The notes beneath the pieces are model-generated. The model did no database searches, was not told the origin of the DNA, and saw nothing but the letters and a program-made list of their open reading frames with translations. The position numbers and the translations under genes were made by a program. From NCBI GenBank assembly GCA_017555205.1, contig JAFZGW010000013.1, forward strand, positions 360,289 to 424,288: DNA of 64,000 bases. The letters run 5' to 3'. This stretch comes from Akkermansia sp. Its GTDB lineage: Bacteria; Verrucomicrobiota; Verrucomicrobiia; Verrucomicrobiales; Akkermansiaceae. Shown here one piece after another: positions 43,439 to 53,400 of this stretch (the first letter of the stretch is position 1; each line of letters begins with the position of its first letter).

Positions 43439-44215
43439 TTAACACCCGCGCCCCAGTCGCTCCGCCAGATATTCAGGCAGCCCCACACTGCGTATAGCGT
43501 CCTGTGCAGAGGCTACATCATACACCACGCGCTTAATGATTACCATGTTGGCCTCGGAATCATAAATAGCATAGCACGCACGCGGGTCATTATCTCGCGG
43601 CTGACCTACGGACCCTACATTGATACAGTACTTATACCCCTCAACAGGCAGCACCTCAGTGTAGCCGTGCATAATCAGGTTATGCTGGGCATCATAATCC
43701 TCTGCCGCAGAGCGTCCGTTCCACATGTAAACCTTGGGTACATGGGTGTGACCGTTAAAACAAAATTGCGTTATCTGGCGAGTAAAACTACCGGCAGCAT
43801 CGTTTGCATTTACAATGTAACTCCAAATCTTAGGCTGATCAAGAGTTGAGTGCACAATCGTAAATGAGCGCTCGGAACCGCGCGGCCTGACGATGCGCTG
43901 ATACTGCAAACCACTCAGCCACTCGCGGCGTACATCCCCAAGCTGGGCAATTGTCCACTTCATCGCTTCGCGAGCAACAGGATTCATCTTGGCAGCGGAA
44001 GGAGCAACAACCTCTTCGTCATGGTTCCCTTTCACCACCGGACATGCGAGCTGGCGTATATAGTCCAAACATTCACAAGGGTAGGCATTATAGCCTACAA
44101 TGTCGCCTATACACACAAATTCGGTACACTGCTCACAATCCAACGCATCGCCTACCACCGCGCAAAGTGCATGATAGTTCGAATGAATATCGCTGATAAT
44201 TGCAGTCCTTGACAT
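43439..44215 (-). CDS. Metallophosphoesterase (YfcE/PP-like)
   Basis: 258 residues of the calcineurin-like fold: DIHSNYHAL (Asp, His), GDIVGYN, GNHDEEV, GHTHVPKV; all five metal-ligand motifs are present. The pattern resembles diadenosine tetraphosphatase-like and YfcE-type phosphodiesterases; substrate unknown. The ATG at 44215 is preferred to a GTG four codons up, which would be close to or before the predicted transcription start. First gene of a set with lptF/G and HAD. Confidence 0.85.
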   Translation of the reverse strand: MSRTAIISDIHSNYHALCAVVGDALDCEQCTEFVCIGDIVGYNAYPCECLDYIRQLACPVVKGNHDEEVVAPSAAKMNPVAREAMKWTIAQLGDVRREWLSGLQYQRIVRPRGSERSFTIVHSTLDQPKIWSYIVNANDAAGSFTRQITQFCFNGHTHVPKVYMWNGRSAAEDYDAQHNLIMHGYTEVLPVEGYKYCINVGSVGQPRDNDPRACYAIYDSEANMVIIKRVVYDVASAQDAIRSVGLPEYLAERLGRGC

Positions 44216-44229
44216 TGCTTTCTTCACCT

Positions 44230-44258
44230 TTTATAGCATATCGTCCACCGTCTTGCAA
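44230..44258 (-). promoter_or_regulatory. Phosphoesterase promoter, short leader
   Basis: Minus strand: TTGCAA (44258-44253), 17 bp, TATAAA (44235-44230), 14 bases to the ATG at 44215, giving a leader of about 7 bases. Confidence 0.6.
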
Positions 44259-44290
44259 GTTAATTCTGCTTTCGCGGCGGTCGATACCTC

Positions 44291-44325
44291 AAAAAAAAGC
44301 GGCCGCCCGATTGAGGCGGCCGCTG
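44291..44325 (-). terminator. argJ terminator
   Basis: AGCGGCCGCC and GGCGGCCGCT form a 10-bp stem; on the minus strand eight T follow. It ends argJ transcription before the phosphoesterase gene. Confidence 0.85.
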
Positions 44326-44334
44326 AAACATTTT

Positions 44335-45591
44335 TTATTTGGTCAGGCCATCTTGTTTTGCCTGATTCCAGTAGGCGTACTCCGAGCGATTGAAGTCCAC
44401 ATACTCCGGAGAAAGGTCCGTGGTGTAAACCACATATTCCTCGGCACCGAGATTGAGGTTGATAAGCACCTCGAATTCGCGGGCCTGAACACGCTCACGC
44501 AAGTCATCGCTGGGTGTATCCGTCTGCTCACCGCCACGGCAGGCGGGCAAACCGGCGATATCGATATCAACCTTCTCTTCTTTCACGCGGGTGCCGCTAT
44601 AGCCCACAGCATGAATGATGCGCCCCCAGTTCGGGTCGCCACCGTTCCACGAGCTCTTAACGAGCGAGGACTTTGCCACGCCCTCAGCCACACGACGAGC
44701 CTCGGCGCGGTTGGGGGCTCCCACCACACGCACGGTCACATACTTGGTCACGCGTTCACCGTCCTGCACAATACGCTTAGCCTGCTCCATCATCACATAG
44801 TGAAGAGCTTTCACGAAGACCTCCCACCCCTCCTTACCTGGGGCAAGTTCCACGCCGGAGGCACCATTGGCCATCACCAAACAGGTGTCATTCGTGCTCA
44901 TATCACCATCGATAGTGATGCGGTTGAACGATTCCTCAACCCCTTGGTGAACAATAGCATCGAGGTCGGCACGGCTCACGGCAGCATCCGTACACACCAA
45001 GCAAATCATCGTAGCCATGCAGGGGGCAATCATACCGGCGCCTTTGCAGCAGGAACCGATGCGCACAATCTTACCGCCGATATTCACCTCCACGGCGACC
45101 TCCTTCTCGCGGGTGTCGCTGGTGATGATGGCGGAGGCGACATCGTGCCCCTTCTCCGCGGAAAGGTCATGGCACAGCTCGGGCAAGCGGGGTTCAATGC
45201 GAACCATGGGCATGGGCAGGCCAATCACACCGGTGGAACATACAGCGACCTCGGAAGCCTTAAGCCCCAGCTCCTTTGCCACGATGGTGCACTCCTTGCG
45301 AGCAACAGCCACACCGGCAGCACCGGTGCAGGCATTGGCATTGCCGCTGTTGGCAACAATAGCGCGCACATTACCTCGGCGCAGGTGGTTCTGGCTCACA
45401 CGCACACAGGCGGCGCGCACTCGGTTGGTGGTAAAGGTACCGGCGGATGTAGTCGGCTCGGTGGAATATACAAGCGCCAAGTCTAACCGCGTGGCGGTCG
45501 GCTTCTTAATACCACAGCTGAGCGCGTTGGCCACAAATCCCTTGGCAGCGGTCACGCCACCCTCAATCTCCTTAAATGAGCATTCTGACAT
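44335..45591 (-). CDS. argJ: Glutamate N-acetyltransferase / amino-acid acetyltransferase
   Basis: Transfers acetyl from N-acetylornithine to glutamate, closing the cyclic arginine pathway. 418 residues. The enzyme splits itself before Thr in the motif KGAGMIAPCMATMI (Thr about 200, now the nucleophile); both Ala-Thr and the surrounding sequence are intact. Also NSGNANACTG, STGVIGLPMP, TIDGDMSTNDT. Start at 45591: upstream in-frame Met codons would add 44 residues not seen in the family. No other arginine genes adjacent. Ends in a Lys-rich tail. Confidence 0.93.
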   Translation of the reverse strand: MSECSFKEIEGGVTAAKGFVANALSCGIKKPTATRLDLALVYSTEPTTSAGTFTTNRVRAACVRVSQNHLRRGNVRAIVANSGNANACTGAAGVAVARKECTIVAKELGLKASEVAVCSTGVIGLPMPMVRIEPRLPELCHDLSAEKGHDVASAIITSDTREKEVAVEVNIGGKIVRIGSCCKGAGMIAPCMATMICLVCTDAAVSRADLDAIVHQGVEESFNRITIDGDMSTNDTCLVMANGASGVELAPGKEGWEVFVKALHYVMMEQAKRIVQDGERVTKYVTVRVVGAPNRAEARRVAEGVAKSSLVKSSWNGGDPNWGRIIHAVGYSGTRVKEEKVDIDIAGLPACRGGEQTDTPSDDLRERVQAREFEVLINLNLGAEEYVVYTTDLSPEYVDFNRSEYAYWNQAKQDGLTK

Positions 45592-45709
45592 GGTTAATAT
45601 GAAAGATTTTCTACTCTTTACCACACCAATTTGCCACACTCCGCCCCATTCTGCAAGCATAAAAACGCAGGAAGATGACATCACCTGCACTTTGAGACGT
45701 GATTTTGCC

Positions 45710-45738
45710 TTGCTATCCCCCACGGCTGCCGCTATAAT
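45710..45738 (+). promoter_or_regulatory. fur-suf operon promoter
   Basis: TTGCTA (45710-45715), 17 bp, TATAAT (45733-45738). Start near 45745, leader about 29 bases. A Fur site cannot be identified by eye. Confidence 0.7.
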
Positions 45739-45773
45739 AAGCGCGCGGGTGAAATAAGCCCCGGTTCAACAGT

Positions 45774-46238
45774 ATGCAAAAAGACCCCACCGGCAAAGAA
45801 ACAACCAGACGCACCGCGACCGCTGCATTTATGGTGCGCAAGGCCGGCGTGCGGATGACACGCCAGCGCCGTGCCGTCATTGATGTGTTGTTGCAATCCT
45901 ACGACCACCCCACCGCTGCTCAGATTTACGAACGTGCAAAGGAGAAGCTACCGGGCATCTCACTGGCTACCGTGTACAACTGCATTGAGTCTCTGGCTGC
46001 GCAAAGGCTCATCAACCAGCTGCACTTTGACAACGGCCCCTGCCGATTTTGCCCGAATGTTGAGCCCCATGTTCACGTGATGGATGACAACACAAACCGT
46101 GTAATCGACGTTCAACTAAAGGAGGGCTTATCCCCCGAGGATGTTTTCGAACTGCCGGAAGGCGTTCACATTAAAAGCATGGAGGCTTACCTGCGTGGTG
46201 AGATTCCCGAAAACTGCATATCAGAAAACGAAAAATGA
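45774..46238 (+). CDS. Fur-family metal-responsive regulator
   Basis: 154 residues: basic N-terminal tail (1-20), winged helix domain with [25 protein letters not shown] (helix 3 of the DNA-binding part) and the dimerisation domain with [22 protein letters not shown], which has the sensor His-x-His plus a CxxC earlier than in classical Fur. The second structural CxxC at the C-terminus is missing. It may be a Fur, PerR or Suf-specific regulator. Start overlaps downstream sufC by 4 bases, so it likely controls its own suf operon. Confidence 0.82.
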   Translation: MQKDPTGKETTRRTATAAFMVRKAGVRMTRQRRAVIDVLLQSYDHPTAAQIYERAKEKLPGISLATVYNCIESLAAQRLINQLHFDNGPCRFCPNVEPHVHVMDDNTNRVIDVQLKEGLSPEDVFELPEGVHIKSMEAYLRGEIPENCISENEK

Positions 46239-46981
46239 GCCTGATAATCAGAAATCTGAGTGCGCGCGTAAAAGACGGCGCGCAGATATTGAATGGTATT
46301 AACCTCGAAATTCCCAAGGGCGAAGTTCACGCCATCATGGGGCCCAACGGCTCGGGCAAGAGCACTCTTTCCAAGGTTCTCTGCGGCCACCCCGATTATG
46401 AGGTCATTTCCGGCACGGCCGAACTCGATGGCCAGGACCTCTTCGCCATGAGTGTCGATGAACGCAGCCGCGCCGGCCTTTTCCTTGCTTTCCAATATCC
46501 GGTCGAGGTTCCCGGCGTGACCAATGCCAACTTCATGCGCGCGGCTCTGCAGGCTCGACTCCCCAAGGGCGAAGAGCTCGATGCCGTCAGCTTTTACAAG
46601 ACGATGCGCAGCAAGATGAGCGCTCTGGGCATGGACACCAAGTTCACGGCGCGTGCGGTCAATGAGGGTTTCTCCGGCGGCGAGAAAAAACGCAATGATG
46701 TGCTGCAAATGATGATGCTGGAGCCCAGCTATGCCATTCTCGATGAAACTGATAGCGGCCTCGATGTCGATGCCCTGCGCATTGTCTCCGAGGGCGTGAA
46801 TGCCATGCGCGCACCCTTCCGCAGCTTCTTGGTCATTACCCACTATAAGCGACTGCTCGACTACATCAAGCCCGATGTGGTTCACATCCTCTACAAAGGG
46901 CAAATCGTGCGCACCGCTGGCTATGAAATCGTGGAGCACATTGAGCAAAACGGCTTTGATTTCCTGAAGGCTGACCAGTGA
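46235..46981 (+). CDS. sufC: Fe-S cluster assembly ATPase SufC
   Basis: 248-residue ABC ATPase of the SufBC2D scaffold on which Fe-S clusters are built. Walker [10 protein letters not shown], SufC-type signature [10 protein letters not shown], Walker [10 protein letters not shown] with the SufC-specific DETDSGLD, and the switch His ([11 protein letters not shown]). Overlaps fur (ATGA) and its stop overlaps sufB's start. No membrane partner: SufC is soluble. Confidence 0.96.
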   Translation: MSLIIRNLSARVKDGAQILNGINLEIPKGEVHAIMGPNGSGKSTLSKVLCGHPDYEVISGTAELDGQDLFAMSVDERSRAGLFLAFQYPVEVPGVTNANFMRAALQARLPKGEELDAVSFYKTMRSKMSALGMDTKFTARAVNEGFSGGEKKRNDVLQMMMLEPSYAILDETDSGLDVDALRIVSEGVNAMRAPFRSFLVITHYKRLLDYIKPDVVHILYKGQIVRTAGYEIVEHIEQNGFDFLKADQ

Positions 46982-48381
46982 TGGACGAGACACCCTTTCA
47001 AGTAGACACACGCGGTGAGTTCTCCTTCCCCGAGAACCACAAATTCGATGCCGGCTTCGGCCTGACCGAGGCTACCATCGACTATATCTGCGATGCCAAG
47101 GGCGAACCCGACTGGGTGCGCCAATTCCGCAAGGACGCCTTGCGCAAGTTCAACGAAATGCCCATGCCCACTCACTGGGCTCCCGAGGGGATTAATAATC
47201 TTGATTTCGATAAGATTCGCTATTACCTCTCCCACGGCACCATGCCCTACAAGAGCTGGGAAGACGTGCCGGATGACGTAAAGCGAACTTTCGAACGCCT
47301 CGGCGTGCCGGAGCAGGAGCGCGCTTTCTTAGCCGGTGTAGATGCTCAGTACGACTCCGAAACCGCCTACAACAACATGCGCGAGGAGCTCACCAAGCAG
47401 GGCGTCATTTTCGTAAACTCCACCGAGGGTCTGCGCGAGTATGAGCACATTTTCCGCCCTTGGTTCGGTAAGGTTATCCCCGTCACCGACAACAAGTTCT
47501 CCGCGCTCAACCATGCGGCTTTCTCCGGCGGCTCCTTCATTTATGTACCCAAGGGGGTGAAGGTGGCTCAACCGCTGCAAGCTTATTTCCGCATTAACTC
47601 CGAGAGCATGGGCCAGTTTGAGCGCACGCTCATCATTGCAGATGAAGGCGCCGAGCTCATGTACATGGAGGGCTGCACCGCCCCCAAATACGACAGTGCC
47701 ACCCTGCACTCCGGCGTGGTGGAACTCGTCGCTCTCAAGGGAGCCAAAATCCAGTATGTTACCGTGCAAAACTGGGCGACCAACGTCTACAACCTCGTTA
47801 TTCAGCGTGGTCTCGCGATGGAGGATGCCGAAATCCGCTGGATTGACTGCAACATCGGCTCCGGTCTCACCATGAAATACCCGGCGGTTGTGCTGCAGGG
47901 GCGCCGCGCTCGCGGTGAGGTGGTGAGCATCTCCCTCGCGCACAGCGGGCAGTTGCAAGACACCGGCGCTCGCATGATTCACGCTGCCCCCGAAACCACA
48001 TCAAACATAGTGGCAAAGTCCATCTCAATCGGCGAGGGGCGAGCCAGCTACCGCGGCGAGGTGAATGTGCTCAAGGGCATGAAGGGCTGCAAGAACAACA
48101 CGGAGTGCGATGCCCTGCTCATCAACCCCGCCAGCCGTACGGATACTTACCCCGCTATCTCGGTAAATGGCAACGCCAGCGCCGTGCAGCACGAGGCCTC
48201 CGTATCGCAGGTGGACGAAGAAATGCTCTTCTACATGCAGCAGCGCGGCCTCACACGGGCTCAGGCCATGAGCTTGGCCGTGAACGGCTTTATCAATGAC
48301 CTCGTCAAGGAATTCCCCATGGAATACTCCGTAGAACTGCGACGTCTCATCGACCTCGAAATGGAAGACTCCATCGGCTAA
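46981..48381 (+). CDS. sufB: Fe-S cluster assembly protein SufB
   Basis: 466 residues. Scaffold that receives sulfur from SufS/SufE and iron. Family marks: [31 protein letters not shown], the Cys-bearing [31 protein letters not shown] (invariant Cys-Asp), and AFSL... end motif [21 protein letters not shown] at 46978 is an alternative start; the ATG shown overlaps the sufC stop by one base. SufC and SufD flank it. Confidence 0.96.
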   Translation: MDETPFQVDTRGEFSFPENHKFDAGFGLTEATIDYICDAKGEPDWVRQFRKDALRKFNEMPMPTHWAPEGINNLDFDKIRYYLSHGTMPYKSWEDVPDDVKRTFERLGVPEQERAFLAGVDAQYDSETAYNNMREELTKQGVIFVNSTEGLREYEHIFRPWFGKVIPVTDNKFSALNHAAFSGGSFIYVPKGVKVAQPLQAYFRINSESMGQFERTLIIADEGAELMYMEGCTAPKYDSATLHSGVVELVALKGAKIQYVTVQNWATNVYNLVIQRGLAMEDAEIRWIDCNIGSGLTMKYPAVVLQGRRARGEVVSISLAHSGQLQDTGARMIHAAPETTSNIVAKSISIGEGRASYRGEVNVLKGMKGCKNNTECDALLINPASRTDTYPAISVNGNASAVQHEASVSQVDEEMLFYMQQRGLTRAQAMSLAVNGFINDLVKEFPMEYSVELRRLIDLEMEDSIG

Positions 48382-48402
48382 CCCCCTGCACCGCACACGA
48401 TT

Positions 48403-49515
48403 ATGGATTTCCCGCAGAATATGAGCATGGAAGAAGCTTTCGCCCTCGCCGAGGCAGAGGCTAAGCTGCAGCAGGCTCTCAACGCCAGCAAAGAGCGCTT
48501 CGATAACGCCGTGCTGCCCAACCGTCTCAACGAGGACTGGCGCTTCGGCCGTCCCCACAAGCACGCAGCCGCCCTGGCCGAGCTGTTACAGAGTGCCGCT
48601 CCCTCTCAGGGCGAGGCCGAGGTGAAAAACGCCGGCGATGCCGCCGTCCGCGTCAGTGAGGACGAGGCAGACCTGCGACAAACGGAGCAACTCATGCCCA
48701 CCATCGGGTCGGATGCCCTGCTCGGTCTCCACCTGCAGCGCTTCGGCGACGGTTACGCGCTCTATATTGAAGAGGACACGAAAGAGCCCATCATTATCAG
48801 CTACAAGACGGACTCGCTCTACACACCCGCCACCTTCATCATGGTGGCTCCCGGGGTGAAGGCTCATGTTATCGAGCAACACTACGGCAGCGAAAAAGGC
48901 ACTATCTTTGCTACGCGCAACATTCAGGTGGCAGAGGGAGCTGAGCTCAAGGTGGAGCTCCAGCCCTACGGCTGTGCCCGCTGCATGGTCATCACCAACA
49001 TCCAGAACATGGGCGGTAAGGTCGCACACTACTCCCACTTCTTCGCCTGCGACTGGGCTCGCGAGGAAACTGTGGCAGAAATCTACACCCCCGGTGCCGA
49101 TATTCAGTTATTCTCAGCCAACAAACTGCTGCTCAATCAGGTGCTGGACCAGCACACGCGCCAGATTCACCATGCAGGTGGCGCCGGCAGTAACCTGCTC
49201 TACAAGAATGTGGTGGACGATGATGCTACAGCCATCTTCGCCGGCAACATCTATGTAGCCCCCGGCGCACACAACACGGATGCCTACCAGACCAATCGCA
49301 ACATGCTGCTGAGCGAAAAAGCCACGGTGCATTCCCTGCCCGGCCTCGAAATTCTGGCCGACAAGGTTCGCTGCTCACATGGCAGCGCCAGCGCACCCAT
49401 GGATGAGGAGCAACTCTTCTACCTGCTCAGTCGCGGTATTCCCCGCACCGAGGCGCTTAACTTGGTGGCTCATGGTTTCCTGCAGGATGTAGTAGATAAA
49501 TTCGAACGCTCATGA
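48403..49515 (+). CDS. sufD: Fe-S cluster assembly protein SufD
   Basis: 370 residues, partner of SufB in the scaffold. The C-terminal half resembles SufB: HTRQIHHAGGAGSNLLYKN, TDAYQTNRNMLLSEKA, LEILADKVRCSHGS (invariant Cys-Ser-His), and the close HGFLQDVVDKF. The N-terminal helical part (1-90) is divergent, as usual. Gap of 21 bases after sufB; its stop overlaps the hisA-like start (ATGA). SufS and SufE are not in this window. Confidence 0.94.
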   Translation: MDFPQNMSMEEAFALAEAEAKLQQALNASKERFDNAVLPNRLNEDWRFGRPHKHAAALAELLQSAAPSQGEAEVKNAGDAAVRVSEDEADLRQTEQLMPTIGSDALLGLHLQRFGDGYALYIEEDTKEPIIISYKTDSLYTPATFIMVAPGVKAHVIEQHYGSEKGTIFATRNIQVAEGAELKVELQPYGCARCMVITNIQNMGGKVAHYSHFFACDWAREETVAEIYTPGADIQLFSANKLLLNQVLDQHTRQIHHAGGAGSNLLYKNVVDDDATAIFAGNIYVAPGAHNTDAYQTNRNMLLSEKATVHSLPGLEILADKVRCSHGSASAPMDEEQLFYLLSRGIPRTEALNLVAHGFLQDVVDKFERS

Positions 49516-50276
49516 CCCGCTTTCGCCCCTGCATTGACCTGCACAACGGCTGTGTAAAACAAATTGTCGGCGGCACACTCACCGATGACGGCGCCGGCCT
49601 GCACACCAATTTTGTAGCGGAGCATCCTGCCGAATGGTTCGCGGCCAAGTACAGGCAAGATAATCTGCGCGGCGGCCATGTTATCAAGCTCGGTCCCGGC
49701 AATGATGCCGCTGCGCGCGCCGCACTCACCGCCTACCCGGGCGGCTTGCAGATTGGTGGCGGCATCTCCCCGGAGAATGCTCAGGAATGGCTCGATTTCG
49801 GGGCATCACACGTCATCGTTACCAGCGTGCTTTTCGACAAGGAGGGGCGCTTTCGCCGCAGCGTGCTCCGCGAGCTCGTCGAGCGTGTCGGCAAGGAGCA
49901 CCTTGTACTCGACCTGAGCTGTCGCCGCACGAAGGATGGCTGGGTCGTGGCCATGAACCGCTGGCAAACTCTTACCGAGTTAGCAGTTAATCCTGCCACG
50001 CTCTCGGCTCTCGCCGATTGTTGTGATGAGTTCCTCATTCACGCCGCCGATGTCGAGGGGCGCTGCCGCGGTATTGACCGCGAGCTGGTTTCCATGCTCG
50101 GCACTTGGCGTGGCTGCCCCATGACCTATGCCGGCGGTATTGCCACCCTCGCCGATTTCGACCTCATCGACTCGCTGTCCGGCGGTAGTATCGATGCCAC
50201 GGTCGGCAGTGCGCTGGATCTCTTCGGCGGAACCGGAGTATGCTACACCGAGCTCGTTGCAGCTCGCGGAAATTGA
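49512..50276 (+). CDS. hisA: Eukaryote-type HisA (ProFAR isomerase)
   Basis: Phosphoribosylformimino-AICAR-phosphate isomerase in histidine synthesis, but of the eukaryote (HIS6-like) subtype of 254 residues. FRPCIDLHNGCVKQIVGG (general base Asp9), NLRGGHVIKLGPG, PGGLQIGGGIS, VLDLSCRRTKDGW, AADVEGRCRGIDRE with the second catalytic Asp, and TYAGGIATLADF. Translationally coupled to sufD (overlap of 4 bases). No other his genes are near. Sits at the end of the fur-suf operon. Confidence 0.88.
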   Translation: MTRFRPCIDLHNGCVKQIVGGTLTDDGAGLHTNFVAEHPAEWFAAKYRQDNLRGGHVIKLGPGNDAAARAALTAYPGGLQIGGGISPENAQEWLDFGASHVIVTSVLFDKEGRFRRSVLRELVERVGKEHLVLDLSCRRTKDGWVVAMNRWQTLTELAVNPATLSALADCCDEFLIHAADVEGRCRGIDRELVSMLGTWRGCPMTYAGGIATLADFDLIDSLSGGSIDATVGSALDLFGGTGVCYTELVAARGN

Positions 50277-50288
50277 TTTCAGCGCGTT

Positions 50289-50423
50289 TCAAGCCCAGAA
50301 TTTCGCGGCATCTCCCACTGCTCCCATGCTCACATAGCGCGTGCGCAGCAAGGTGCTGTCGCGGTGGCCCATTTCGTATTGCAACTCGCTATAGCTGCGG
50401 AAGTGCCGCAGCTTTATGCTTGA
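50289..50423 (-). pseudogene. C-terminal relic of a tyrosine recombinase/integrase
   Basis: Only about 44 codons remain on the minus strand: LRHFRSYSELQYEMGHRDS, then TLLRTRYVSM and AAKFWA before the stop. This matches the end of phage-type integrases: the (R)H motif, MGH, and the nucleophile Tyr followed by A-x-x-F-W. The N-terminal part is gone and the frame is blocked upstream at 50424. It lies just 5' of the surface-protein gene, whose -35 box falls partly inside it. A past insertion or excision event is likely. Confidence 0.7.
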
Positions 50424-50448
50424 CTAGAGGTTTCGAAAAGCGTAGAGT
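50420..50448 (+). promoter_or_regulatory. Promoter of PEP-CTERM surface-protein gene
   Basis: TTGACT (50420-50425), 17 bp, TAGAGT (50443-50448). Start near 50455, leader about 18 bases. Confidence 0.55.
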
Positions 50449-50472
50449 GTGAGAAGTTCTTAAATTTTTGTT

Positions 50473-53400
50473 ATGAAATTACACCTACCTCTCACTCTGT
50501 TAACTGCCGTTCTGGCAACCTTTATCGCCCTGCCTGCCCAAGCTGTAGAAGCCCCGGAAGGTTACACTACCACTTACCTGACTAGCCCCGGTACTCTGGA
50601 AACGTATTCAGAGCTTACGGCAGAAGAATACATCGCATTTATCCTGCGTAGGTCTCAGGAAATCACACCTTCCGGTGCAGACTACTGGACTTCATCCACC
50701 CCTCTCGTCAGCGGGGGGCATGTATTCTTTGGCTCCTACAATTCAGACTCCCCCGTTGCCCTGAGTTTCAAAGACGGATCCGGCTCGGCTTTCTACGGCC
50801 AAAGCGCTTTAACTTTCGATACCTTGAGCAACCTGACGTTCTCGACGATAACGGGAAGAAGTGCTGCCATCAGCTTAGCTAATAACGGTAGCTTAACCAT
50901 CACCAATGTTAATGATGGCCAAAGTGACACTGTGGACGTATTGTTTGAGGATATAAAGAACACCTCCTCCGACGGCGGCGCTATCTATGCACGCAAAGGC
51001 TTAACCATCAGCAACAATGGCGATATTTCTTTCTCAGACAACTCCTCCTCCTACAACTACTCCGCCGGCGGCGCTATCTATGCTTCCACTGTGACCATCA
51101 GCCATAATGGCGATGTTTCTTTCTCAGGCAACTCCTCCTCCTCCTCCTCCTACGACTACTCCGCCGGCGGCGCTATCTATGCTTACAACGGCTTAACCAT
51201 CAGCCATAATGGCAATGTTTCTTTCTCAGGCAACTCCTCCTCCTCCTACGACGACGACTCCACCTACGGCGGCGCTATCAATGCTTACGATGGCTTAACC
51301 ATCAGCCATAATGGCAATGTTTCTTTCTCAGGCAACTCCTCCACCTACGGCGGCGCTATCTTTGCTGATTACGGAGACGTGACCATCAGCAATAATGCCG
51401 ATGTTTCTTTCTCAGGCAACTCAGCCTACTCCTACGGCGGCGCTATCAATGCTTCCAGTGGTCTGACCATCCAAGGTAATGATAGTGTCTTATTTGAAAA
51501 GAACTACGAAAATACTAATGGGGCATACCGCCTGAGCAGTATTTATAGTGATGAAGGCATGACACTTTCTGCCAAGACCGGCGGGAATATCACCTTCTAT
51601 GATTCCGTATACTCATACGGTGCTACTTACTTAAACCGCAATTACACAGATGCGGAAGGCAACACACAAAGCGCTGGTGGTGACATCATCTTCAGCGGCA
51701 AATATGCCGAGCAGCATCTGAATGAAATTCTGGCAGCAAACAATGAAAACCGCACGGCTACGGCTAAAGAAATCCAGAACTCGCAGACGAGTGAATTTAG
51801 GGACACCATATATTTGCAAAATGGTTCCTTGCAGATAGTAGACGGGGCCCGCCTGAATGGTAGCGGATTACAGGTCAGCGGCGAAGCCAAGCTGCTGATG
51901 CGCGATAGCTATATGAGCCATACCGGCTACAGTCTTACTTTCGCCACCGGAACCGAGCTGGAACTGCAGGGCAGTAACACCCTTACAACCTCTTCACTTA
52001 CCCTGAATGCCGATGCCACCCTGACAGCAACGCTGACTGACGCCAACTGGCAACAGGCAGCCCTGAATTTGGGTAGTAACCTGAATATTAGCGGAGCACT
52101 GAACCTCAATCTGAATGTGGAAACCGAGCATGCTAAAGGCATGTACCAAATCATTTCACTTACGGATTCTTCGAAGTATGATGTAAGCGGTTGGACATCC
52201 GGCAACATCACCTTCCATGGCAGCGGCGCTGCTGAGGGGGCGAGCTTTGGCGATTTACTGTGGCAAGACGGTGTGCTCTATTACGTAGCCAGCTCCTTGT
52301 GGAGCAATGCAAGCGGTAGCGGTGTGTGGAGCAGTGAAGATGCCAACTGGAACAGCGGTTCCGTATTCCGCAACGGGCAGGATGTTCTCTTCTCCGACCG
52401 AGGAGCCGGAACAGTACAATTGTCCGGAGATATTGCGCCGGGCAGTATCAGCGTCAATAGCAACTCGAACTACCTCTTCACCGCGGCTGAGGGCGGTGGC
52501 CGTTTGGTGGGCAGCACTAGCATCACCAAAACAGGTTCAGGCAACCTGACCTTGGCAACCGCCAATGCCCATACCGGTGATACGGAACTACAGGAAGGCT
52601 CACTCAATATACAGCACAGCACGGCACTGGGAGCCACGGCAGAGGGCAAAGCCGCACTCATTGCCGCAGAAGGTACGACCATAACTGTAGAAAACGGCAG
52701 TCAGATGGTGCTGGCCGCGGTGGGTAATGACATCGCCGGTGCGGTTGAAATCGACGAAGGTGCCGCCTTGGTGATGAAGGGCGGCAACTATGCAGCCAGC
52801 GACAGCATAGTTAACGGCACTCTGCGCATCAACGGCATTGATGCCACCACCGGCACACTTTCCGGTAACGGCAGTCTCATTGTGGAAGGCAGCAATACGG
52901 AACTTACCGTGACCAAAGGTGGCTATAAAGGAAGCGGCACGGTAGCAGTACAGGGCGGCAAGCTCACACTCGAAACCAGAGGCGGCATTACCCTTGAAGA
53001 AGGCGGACAGTTGGCCGTGAGCGATGAAGCCACGGTGAAAGCCACCAACATCAACATTCAGGAGGGGGCTACCCTGAGCATAGACGATGTGAGTGCCGCT
53101 GTGGAGCTGAACAGCCTGATGAGCAACGAGATGGCCGTTTACACCACTGCAGCTGCTGAAGGCTACGACCCGACCGTGGCCGTGCATACCGCCGTGGGCG
53201 GCGTACTGGAGACCAACAGCCTGAACATGTTTGCCGGTTCTACATTGATAGCAAACGGAGCTCATATCGACATGAACGGCGCCGAGTTGACCATCGACAG
53301 CTACGAGGAGCAAAAAATCAATCTGGTACTTACACTGGGTGCCAACTACACCCTGGATTCGCAGGTGGTACTCTTCAGCAATGTCGGCTCCGTCTACCTG

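Noticed and set aside
44200..45486. A plus-strand open frame of 428 codons over argJ
   Set aside because: argJ with its self-cleavage motif is on the other strand; the plus frame is low-complexity His/Gly/Leu.
51000..51470. Repeats in the surface-protein gene considered as CRISPR or non-coding repeats
   Set aside because: Unit lengths follow codons, spacing is variable and units encode a clear GGAI/FxxN protein repeat.
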